From an uncultured Cellvibrio sp. (GTDB taxonomy: Bacteria > Pseudomonadota > Gammaproteobacteria > Pseudomonadales > Cellvibrionaceae), in assembly GCA_946886255.1 (NCBI GenBank), contig CAMPIG010000185.1, forward strand, positions 1-8,820: DNA of 8,820 nucleotides, written 5' to 3'. The notes beneath the pieces are model-generated. The model was not told where the DNA came from. It saw only the letters and a program-made list of their open reading frames with translations, and ran no database searches. The position numbers were made by a program, and so were the translations under genes. Positions 1-5,949 of the stretch are shown in pieces (within the stretch, counting starts at the first letter, position 1; every line of letters starts with the position of its first letter).

Positions 1-33
1 ATTTTAAGTAGCGTTGGCAGCAACACAAGTCTC

Positions 34-64
34 ATAAAAATGGGGGGAAGTCCACCATTTTTAT
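34..64 (-). terminator. Probable terminator at the end of the T6SS operon
   Basis: A 10-bp inverted repeat (positions 34-43 and 55-64, arms ATAAAAATGG and CCATTTTTAT) lies about 25 bases past the stop codon of the last gene. The inner bases can pair further with one mismatch. On the minus strand the 3' arm supplies the T-run (CCATTTTTATGAG). The stem is symmetric and AT-flanked, so it could stop transcription in both directions. Only two G/C pairs are in the core arms, so strength is uncertain. Confidence 0.6.
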
Positions 65-88
65 TCGAAGCGCTCTATTTTTTATTTA

Positions 89-646
89 TTAATATTCCAG
101 TGTATTTATCTCGCCTAACGCGTTGGTAATCATTACTTTATCCAATGCACCTGAATCTTTATAAAAATATTCATAGCGGAGCTTAATAGTCTGTTTAATA
201 TATTGAATGTGCTCTTCGCCATTTTGCGCATAAGCTATGAAATAATCTTGCTCATACAGTGTGTTTTCAGGAGTAATTTTTTTTCCTTTGACCGGATCGC
301 CCTGTTGGTTACGCATGGCAGAATAAAAATATAAGTCAGCGGCCTTGGGAATTAATTGCGGATTGAACCCAGCTAATTCTATTCCATCAAACATGGTAAA
401 CAACGAGCGGCTTTCCTTGGTATCACACATCCAGGCCCTATAAAATTTTCCGCGCTTTATCGATTCTGTATAGTCCATTGCATCCACGAGTTTCACCGGA
501 TGACTGTATGTCGCCCAGCTTTTAAAGAAATACACCTGGCACTGCATTTCTTTTTTCTGAGTTTTAATAAAACCTTCCATTTCCTCACCACTGCAACCGA
601 TAATAAATAAGAATGAGAGCACAAGTATATAGATAACGGCTTTCAT
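89..646 (-). CDS. Small lipoprotein, candidate immunity protein for the upstream T6SS effector
   Basis: This 185-residue protein is not a family I recognise. Residues 1-18 form a lipoprotein signal peptide: a charged start (MK), a hydrophobic run, and a lipobox IIGC with the lipidated cysteine at C18. Serine at position +2 would favour outer-membrane sorting under the usual rule. The mature part is soluble-looking, rich in aromatic residues, and has two further cysteines (C36, C74) that could form a disulfide in the periplasm. The start codon overlaps the stop of the preceding gene by one base (TAATG) and no good Shine-Dalgarno is visible, so translation is probably coupled to the toxin gene. 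Being last in a T6SS operon directly after a candidate toxin is the classic position of an immunity gene, and periplasmic location implies the toxin acts outside the cytoplasm. Hand counts over 121-360 give about 37% GC, lower than vgrG. The immunity role is inference from position; an unrelated lipoprotein is possible. Confidence 0.75.
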   Translation of the reverse strand: MKAVIYILVLSFLFIIGCSGEEMEGFIKTQKKEMQCQVYFFKSWATYSHPVKLVDAMDYTESIKRGKFYRAWMCDTKESRSLFTMFDGIELAGFNPQLIPKAADLYFYSAMRNQQGDPVKGKKITPENTLYEQDYFIAYAQNGEEHIQYIKQTIKLRYEYFYKDSGALDKVMITNALGEINTLEY

Positions 647-1575
647 TATTTAATAACTTTGTACTTATCAAAATTTAAATGGCGCATAAGCGCTTTTTGA
701 AAAGTGTGGCAATGGTTTCCCGCTTCAAATCTCCAGGACCAATCGCCGGAATATGACGTAGAGAATGCTTCTGCGGCTGTCCTTATGGACATGATATCTG
801 TACATTCTTTAATTACAGGAGAGTATTGCTCATTGCCGCTATCACCCCCGCCCGCATGGGGATCTACATACATGCCTGGGCGCGCAATACCACCGAAGGC
901 AGTTACACCATTCAATTCACCCTCAACTCCCCGGAGCGTCTGTCCTGGCCCCCCCTCTTTTGCTTCAAAGATTGCCAAAGCCGTTTTATAACTCGCCATA
1001 GCAAACATATGAGAAGCCTTTTCTCTCCAGCCAGCGTTATTCGACAAGGGAGCAGGTTCTTCAGGTGGCGTACTGCGGCGATTCAAGTGATGTCCGACCG
1101 GGTATTTGGGCCACCAACCAAAACTCATATTAGGGGCGAAGACTGACCACCAGTGACCATATTTATCCTCACCACCTATGTCTATGTGGCGCCGATGAAA
1201 AACTATTTCATCCAGAACTTTGTATACTTCAAGCAGAATATCTGTTTTTGTCTCTGCACCTTCCTTGATAGAGGGCGAATCCAATATGGTGGATTTGGCT
1301 TTGTGAGAGCGCATCACTCTCGGGTAATGTACAAGGAATGTTGAATAATCGGCGTCTTTAAAATGTTTTACTACCTTTGTGGGAAGGGTGCCTACCGGTA
1401 ACTTGTCAAAAGATGTCTCACCAGAACTATTGGATATTTTTTTATCCGAGCCTACAGTAACTTCAGCGCCCTCGATAGGATCACTTGTACAGGCGTCAAG
1501 TACCTTTACAAGTAATTTCCCATCTTTGGCTTTTTTCGATATAGGAACTGCTACGCCCTCTCCCAGTTCTGTCAT
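646..1575 (-). CDS. Candidate T6SS effector: Ig-like domain plus permuted papain-fold-like hydrolase domain
   Basis: A 309-residue protein with no signal peptide or membrane segment. Residues about 19-117 look like a carboxypeptidase-regulatory/transthyretin-type beta-sandwich (pattern DPIEGAEVTV, then SSGETSFDKLPVG). Residues about 125-300 are a second domain rich in Trp and Gly: HIDIGGEDKYGHWW (130-143), GWWPKYPVG (153-161), RGVEGELNG (215-223), and NHCHTFQKALMRH near the end. The order His141 then Cys289, with HWW and N-x-C-H-T-F contexts, resembles the HWA...NCEHF layout of LRAT-type and permuted NlpC/P60 enzymes. A thiol hydrolase, peptidoglycan amidase or lipid acyl hydrolase/transferase is therefore plausible but inferred. 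Its start overlaps the upstream stop (ATGA) and has a strong ribosome binding site. A lipoprotein gene follows directly, consistent with a toxin-immunity pair. No HExxH metalloprotease or GxSxG lipase motif is seen. The name of the family is not known to me. Confidence 0.75.
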   Translation of the reverse strand: MTELGEGVAVPISKKAKDGKLLVKVLDACTSDPIEGAEVTVGSDKKISNSSGETSFDKLPVGTLPTKVVKHFKDADYSTFLVHYPRVMRSHKAKSTILDSPSIKEGAETKTDILLEVYKVLDEIVFHRRHIDIGGEDKYGHWWSVFAPNMSFGWWPKYPVGHHLNRRSTPPEEPAPLSNNAGWREKASHMFAMASYKTALAIFEAKEGGPGQTLRGVEGELNGVTAFGGIARPGMYVDPHAGGGDSGNEQYSPVIKECTDIMSIRTAAEAFSTSYSGDWSWRFEAGNHCHTFQKALMRHLNFDKYKVIK

Positions 1576-2651
1576 TTCGCACCTCCCCTATGTATAACCG
1601 CTTCGACAACCACAGCACTTCGCTTTTCCGTATCCGATGAGCAATAAACCAGATGCCTTCGATTCTGAGGATTGTTATATAAATTGTCAGCGGCTAATGC
1701 AATCAATAAACTGCCAGTCGCGGCTCCCACATCACCATAACAATCTGCCGGGTGAATAATGGTTAGTTCTTTGCTCATTGCATTAGAATTGCGGATACAG
1801 GCTACACCCAACTCTCTTGACCAATAACTTTCGCCATTCATACTACTGTAGATATAGCAGATCGCTTCGTTAGCGTTATCGCTATTACTATTCTCAAGTG
1901 CAAGGCGGAATGCATTACTCAAACCGTCACCGTGGTATGTCTTATCGCTGTATAAGTGCCCTATTTCCATTGTGACAGCCGGCTTGTGTATTCCAATAAT
2001 GCGGTCGTTATGGACTTGAGCCAGTTCCGGCTGGCGAGTTAACAACAAGAAAGCCGCCGCCTCGCCAGGAGCAAAGCCATCTGAGTTACCAGAACTTAAT
2101 AATCGACCATCCAAATCCAGCTTATTAATGAGTGCATCATTATGGTATGTGTCGCTGCCGCCGATAAGAACATAGGGTACATCGGATTGATATAGGTAAT
2201 CGTAAGCCAGTTGAATCGCCTCGATTGCTGCCGTTCTTCCTGACAATAGAACACGACACCATTTTTGATCAAAAATGGCTGGAAAATTCAATGCCATATT
2301 TTGCACGATATTGTGCGCGTTGTAGCTTACTGCATTGGCATCAGGCATTCCGAGAATCAACGGAATTATATTTTTATCTTCCAACGAGAGATCACGCAGT
2401 GCGGCAACAGCCATCATGGTTATTCGTGCTTGATAAGGATCGCTTTGAATATCACCGTTCAAAACAGATCCGAGAGCATCAAAAAAGTCGCCGGGGATCT
2501 GGGTCATCGTGAGTGGTTCATCACCTTGATTGTCATAATCTGACAATGCATAGGCACTGATATTTGCTTTTACTGAAGCGGCAGTCATTGCCAAATCAGC
2601 GCCTACAGATGTAACCATACCCATTCCGGCTATATAGATCATATCTCCCAT
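1572..2651 (-). CDS. Degenerate beta-ketoacyl-synthase (thiolase-fold) protein of a T6SS effector cluster
   Basis: A 359-residue protein with the overall plan of a ketoacyl synthase: an N-terminal IAGMGMVTSVG strand-turn (residues 7-17), a central GFAPGEAAAFLLL (192-204) matching the conserved PGEGA segment, and YGDVGAATGSLLIAL (305-319) matching the GHxxGAAG segment. The catalytic positions appear lost. The nucleophile region reads VLLSGRTAAIEA (134-145) with no Cys at the elbow. The first His (HGT motif) is replaced by MNGES (271-275). The second His is Asp307. It is shorter than typical KAS I/II enzymes (about 410 residues). It probably does not condense acyl chains; a binding or scaffolding role in effector loading is inferred from its place between TIGR02270-type and effector genes. 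The start overlaps the upstream stop by one base (TAATG). A nearby in-frame ATG at codon 4 is an alternative start. Confidence 0.85.
   Translation of the reverse strand: MGDMIYIAGMGMVTSVGADLAMTAASVKANISAYALSDYDNQGDEPLTMTQIPGDFFDALGSVLNGDIQSDPYQARITMMAVAALRDLSLEDKNIIPLILGMPDANAVSYNAHNIVQNMALNFPAIFDQKWCRVLLSGRTAAIEAIQLAYDYLYQSDVPYVLIGGSDTYHNDALINKLDLDGRLLSSGNSDGFAPGEAAAFLLLTRQPELAQVHNDRIIGIHKPAVTMEIGHLYSDKTYHGDGLSNAFRLALENSNSDNANEAICYIYSSMNGESYWSRELGVACIRNSNAMSKELTIIHPADCYGDVGAATGSLLIALAADNLYNNPQNRRHLVYCSSDTEKRSAVVVEAVIHRGGAK
1581..1589 (-). promoter_or_regulatory. Strong ribosome binding site of the candidate effector gene
   Basis: The minus strand reads AGGGGAGGT six bases or so before the ATG at 1575, with a near-perfect GGAGG core at 1582-1586. 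It lies inside the 3' end of the preceding ketoacyl-synthase-like gene. Along with the hcp site it is the best Shine-Dalgarno in the window, which supports this start and suggests the effector gets its own efficient initiation beyond coupling. Confidence 0.8.
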
Positions 2652-3919
2652 TAGTCGAGGATTACCTTGGCTCTGTAGTTTGGCAGGAAATGATCTGGTT
2701 GTAGTAACGCTAATTCTAATGCAGCCGCACGGCGATGACGCTGGGCTCCCTGCAAAAAATGATGTTTCAGGTGCTCTGTTTCGATTGCTTTACCCAAGAA
2801 ATAGCGTTTCCCGAATATAAAATGTTGCTGATATTTTTGCCAGACAGCTGCAACCTTATCTACATCGGGGAATGGAAGATACTCATCCATATCCAACTCG
2901 GTATTGTCATTTATGTCATCAGGAAATTGATTGTCAAGATCTGGTAACTCTTCTAAAGCGAGTCCATTTTCCTCAAGCTCAATGCCTGTTATCGTAGTAA
3001 ATGCCTCGCCGGACACACGTGAAAATTCAGGGATGCGCATTTGCTGAATCAGCCAAGGAACTGCCTGAGGATCACCTAATACCGCTGTTGCATAAATGAC
3101 GTCGCGTGCATTTTTTGTGTCCTTCGCCAGCAGTCCGATCCATTGTCTGGCTTCTTCAATGGACAACCCCCTGAATGCGAGATCTATGGCTTTTTTTTGA
3201 AATATCCCGTCATTGAGCACCACCGGCTTAAGCTCATGTAGCCTGGCTCTATCACCTAAAATAGCCGCTGACCAATTAGCCCAAAATGAAACTTCCGGAT
3301 CGTCTGACTCTATAGCGACATGTAGTGCAGGTATAAGGTCGCGTCGCTTCAGTTCTCCCACCAGTCGGATAGCTCGAGCATAAAGTCTGGGATGAGCAAG
3401 GCAGTCTTCTCTCTGAAGTATTTTATTCAAATACTCACGCGGGTCTTCTCGACGAAGGCTACATACTGTAACGGCTAAATATTTATGATTGAGGTCTTTG
3501 CTAGTAAGAAATTTTTTTATCCACGAATGGCAAATCCGGCCGGGCAACCATGCTATTGCCGACGCCAAGCCAGGAAAGGCATTCTGAAGCGGAAGGGAAA
3601 TTTCGATGGCACGTTGGATTTTCTGAATGTCCAGACTTCGAAATGCAAGCACAGTAGCGGTAAATGCTTCACCAGGTTCTTCCGTAGAAACAAGCGCCTC
3701 TTCACAAATGCTCCAAGCTTGTTCCGGGGCAGTCATTAAACCATTTAACTGTGCATCTATACGTCGTTCAAGCTCAAGCAAATCCTGCTGTTTATAATGC
3801 GGTTGGTTAACTGCAATAGAACGCAGCAGCCATAAAAAAGCACTGTCAATCAAAAATTGTTCGTATATATGCTGATAAGCATTATTGGATTTACTATGAG
3901 CATCCATAACTGCATTCAT
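2651..3919 (-). CDS. TIGR02270-family HEAT-like repeat protein, T6SS-associated
   Basis: A 422-residue soluble protein with the look of the TIGR02270 family of uncharacterised proteins found in proteobacteria, often near vgrG genes. Residues about 20-130 are helical. Residues about 140-310 carry pairs of helices typical of HEAT-like repeats (for example HPRLYARAIRLVGELKRRD at 176-194 and the ATAVLGDPQAVPWLIQQM segment at 277-294). A strongly acidic stretch follows (315-347), then a basic, His-rich helical end (about 370-405). HEAT-like surfaces normally bind other proteins, so a role in assembling or loading the cargo is a reasonable inference; no enzymatic motif is seen. The gene starts 10 bases after the DUF4150 gene, with only a weak ribosome binding site, and ends overlapping the next start. 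Start choice is uncertain, as ATG codon 5 is also possible. Confidence 0.8.
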   Translation of the reverse strand: MNAVMDAHSKSNNAYQHIYEQFLIDSAFLWLLRSIAVNQPHYKQQDLLELERRIDAQLNGLMTAPEQAWSICEEALVSTEEPGEAFTATVLAFRSLDIQKIQRAIEISLPLQNAFPGLASAIAWLPGRICHSWIKKFLTSKDLNHKYLAVTVCSLRREDPREYLNKILQREDCLAHPRLYARAIRLVGELKRRDLIPALHVAIESDDPEVSFWANWSAAILGDRARLHELKPVVLNDGIFQKKAIDLAFRGLSIEEARQWIGLLAKDTKNARDVIYATAVLGDPQAVPWLIQQMRIPEFSRVSGEAFTTITGIELEENGLALEELPDLDNQFPDDINDNTELDMDEYLPFPDVDKVAAVWQKYQQHFIFGKRYFLGKAIETEHLKHHFLQGAQRHRRAAALELALLQPDHFLPNYRAKVILD

Positions 3920-3929
3920 TATCGTTCAG

Positions 3930-4310
3930 TTAACCCATAATATTTTTTTTGTTGTGAAATAAAGGATCACCCATGCGGCACACATTTTTTCCTTCAAATT
4001 TGACATCAAATGAATACATCATAAATTCACAAACCCCCATTTGATCGCTGCTAATAATACCCTTTGCCGTGCCCGCCTCATCGCCACTGCTACGGGAGTA
4101 CTGAGCTCCTTTCACCATCGGCATTTTCTTGTCGGTTGTTACTGATTTAGGTCCTTTACTTGTATCGGATGCCTTCCCTATATTGGGATAAGGAATCGGT
4201 ACCGGCCCTCCAGGCGTAGGGGTTTTACATACATCAGGAAAAACGATGCTCAAACCTCCACTGCCCTTGTGAGCAATCCCCCTGGTGTTAGCGAAAGTTG
4301 TTTGAGCCAT
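3930..4310 (-). CDS. DUF4150 PAAR-like spike-tip protein
   Basis: A 126-residue protein with the hallmarks of the DUF4150 PAAR-like family: FPDVCKTPTPGG (24-35), PIPYPNIG (38-45), GDEAGTAKG (76-84) and VKFEGKNVCRMGDP (103-116). PAAR-type proteins cap the VgrG trimer and sharpen the spike; some carry C-terminal toxins. This one ends just after the core, so it is a stand-alone tip with no fused toxin, and the cargo must be a separate protein. Cys28, Cys94 and Cys111 could take part in metal binding or structure, as in other PAAR-like tips, but this is not shown. It starts 18 bases after the DUF2169 gene with a good AGGGGA site at 4317-4322 six bases before ATG. Confidence 0.93.
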   Translation of the reverse strand: MAQTTFANTRGIAHKGSGGLSIVFPDVCKTPTPGGPVPIPYPNIGKASDTSKGPKSVTTDKKMPMVKGAQYSRSSGDEAGTAKGIISSDQMGVCEFMMYSFDVKFEGKNVCRMGDPLFHNKKNIMG

Positions 4311-4328
4311 ATGCGATCCCCTGATGCA

Positions 4329-5321
4329 TTATCTCTGTATACCAACAGATACTTGATTGATTTTTCTGGCGTTCCTTCCACAGATGAATGCAGACTTCCA
4401 GACCATAGACAACTGTAGCTGATTCGGCTCGATAATAACTGACTCCATCAGAAAATGACCTTCCTCAACTTGATTCACCATTTCAACTTTATTCCGCAAC
4501 ACAATATTGGGAAGATGAAAAGTTAATTCGCCTGATGGATACATGCCGGAAATCCGGACAGGCTCTCCGCCTTTTAGAAAACCTGGATAAATCAGGTCAG
4601 GATGAGCTGAGTTCATAAAACGTTGGGCATAATCTAGAGGTAAATATGGAGCCCTGTTTTGCGACCAGGCCTCGTCATAGGTACCCGCATAAGCCACCCT
4701 GGGCTGCCAGTTAGATGCTATGGGACCAAAACCAGCAGGCGCTGGGTTATCTTTAAACGACTGAATGAGCTGCCGAGGGCATTCGACGTTAGGCAAGGGA
4801 GAGTTCTCCATGTCGGCACTATCACGCTTGCCTGCGAATCCGACACCGACGGGATTACGCAGCTCTGCCGCCCGTACTTGCCCGTCCAAAATATCCTTAC
4901 CTCCGAAAGCACGTTCATAGATAACAGGCATAACCGTAAATACATCAGGCGATGAAATTAATCCACGATCCCAAAAACGATCACCAAAAACGCGCACAGT
5001 TTTACCGACAGACCCTACGCTCAAGCTAACATCCAGTTGCCTGACTGGTTTCTGCTCCTGCGCACAGGCCTGCCCGATCATTATTACATCCGTCGCGGAT
5101 TTACCAGGGTGATAGTCTGACGGTCGCCGCAAGCTTGATTCAGCAGGCTCACCCCAAAAGATATCTTCTTGTTGCGGAGGCGCCTGCTCATCCATCAAAG
5201 TCCATTGCTGCCCGATGCGAAAAGATGCTTTAACAATAGTGTATAAAGTCTCTATGCCTTGCTCATTCGGAAACAGTGCGATGGCAGCGGAAAAGGGCGT
5301 GTTATTTTTGAGCTGTAGCAT
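4329..5321 (-). CDS. DUF2169 family T6SS adaptor/chaperone
   Basis: A 330-residue protein when started at the ATG at 5321, giving MLQLKNNTPF, the usual opening of DUF2169 proteins. An open frame continues upstream to 5438, but that would overlap the preceding gene by 71 bases and add a tail foreign to the family. The ribosome binding site is weak either way. Family signatures are HPGKSATDVIMIGQA (71-85), VFGDRFW (111-117), MPVIYERAFGGKD (131-143), NPVGVGF (156-162), GFGPIASNWQPR (197-208) and YAGTYDEAW (211-219). No pentapeptide-repeat extension is present. DUF2169 proteins are known in Agrobacterium and elsewhere as adaptors needed to load DUF4150-linked effectors onto VgrG. Placement directly before the DUF4150 gene fits that job. 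It acts in the cytoplasm of the producing cell. Confidence 0.92.
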   Translation of the reverse strand: MLQLKNNTPFSAAIALFPNEQGIETLYTIVKASFRIGQQWTLMDEQAPPQQEDIFWGEPAESSLRRPSDYHPGKSATDVIMIGQACAQEQKPVRQLDVSLSVGSVGKTVRVFGDRFWDRGLISSPDVFTVMPVIYERAFGGKDILDGQVRAAELRNPVGVGFAGKRDSADMENSPLPNVECPRQLIQSFKDNPAPAGFGPIASNWQPRVAYAGTYDEAWSQNRAPYLPLDYAQRFMNSAHPDLIYPGFLKGGEPVRISGMYPSGELTFHLPNIVLRNKVEMVNQVEEGHFLMESVIIEPNQLQLSMVWKSAFICGRNARKINQVSVGIQR

Positions 5322-5367
5322 GTGGCGGGCTCGTATTGGAATATCTGGCAATACTGACGAATTTCTA

Positions 5368-5940
5368 TTAATTAACCTGGACTGAGCCACCAAGAATACG
5401 ATTGACGCCACTGGATCGACTGAGCAGGTATTTTCCACGAATCAGAATTTTTCCGGTGTTGGTTAACGTGATACTGGCTTCACCGCACTTCAGGACTATT
5501 TCCTCCTTGCCCTCTATAACAACTCTTTCTCCATCCACCCTCACCGTTTCGAGATCAATTTTGGAGTTATGCTCAATAGGATCTGCGGGGACGGCTGAAG
5601 CTTTTGTGTTCGAAACTGCGTCGGCTTCAATGAATGAAAAATTTTCCAGCAGATCATCCAGTGGACTATAAATAAAACCCACAATTACCGGCTGTTGATA
5701 ATCGCCTTTCGCAAACAGTAGCGCGACTTGCCTGCCAATATGCTGTTGAGTTACCTGAACAGTTGACACTGCTGTTACAAGATTGTCACCTGGCAATTGC
5801 GGATAGGCCACCAACGGGCTGCCATTTGAGTTAATCCCTTTTAAATAACCCAAGACTATTTCACCTGGAGCCAAAGCCGGAAGGGCTGCTTCAGTGAAGA
5901 CTTCATATTCATCCGAGTTTTCCAACACCGATTTGGTCAT
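5368..5940 (-). CDS. DUF6484-type VgrG-associated protein with a spike-like tail
   Basis: A 190-residue protein. Residues about 25-95 (GEIVLGYLKGINSNGSPLV ... GRQVALLFAKGDYQQPVIVGFI) resemble the DUF6484 domain often encoded next to vgrG, and look like an OB-fold/gp5-type beta barrel (the PVIVGFIYSP end parallels PLVTGSVYN of VgrG). A low-complexity linker (about 105-128) leads to a beta-rich tail (146-172) that aligns with VgrG residues 624-650 at 12 of 27 positions by eye. A miniature VgrG-like spike element or a partner of the VgrG tip is inferred; the true function is not established. It begins 9 bases after the vgrG stop, without a clear Shine-Dalgarno, so coupling to vgrG translation is likely. 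Confidence 0.82.
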   Translation of the reverse strand: MTKSVLENSDEYEVFTEAALPALAPGEIVLGYLKGINSNGSPLVAYPQLPGDNLVTAVSTVQVTQQHIGRQVALLFAKGDYQQPVIVGFIYSPLDDLLENFSFIEADAVSNTKASAVPADPIEHNSKIDLETVRVDGERVVIEGKEEIVLKCGEASITLTNTGKILIRGKYLLSRSSGVNRILGGSVQVN

Positions 5941-5949
5941 GATGTTTTA

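Noticed and set aside
1087..1095. GHH at effector residues 161-163 as a Tox-GHH nuclease motif
   Set aside because: The surrounding sequence does not match the GHH nuclease family, and a lipoprotein immunity factor argues against a cytoplasmic DNA target.
704..1597. Plus-strand open frames opposite the effector gene (704-991, 826-1146, 1153-1344, 1379-1597)
   Set aside because: They are antisense to a gene with recognisable domains, have no family likeness and no convincing ribosome binding sites.
2256..2258. Cys132 of the KS-like protein as catalytic nucleophile
   Set aside because: It lies three or more residues before the expected elbow position and the partner histidines are also missing; kept only as a possibility to test.
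5322..5438. Longer start for the DUF2169 gene at 5438
   Set aside because: It would overlap the DUF6484-type gene by 71 bases and add 39 residues not typical of the family; the ATG at 5321 gives the usual MLQLKNNTPF opening.
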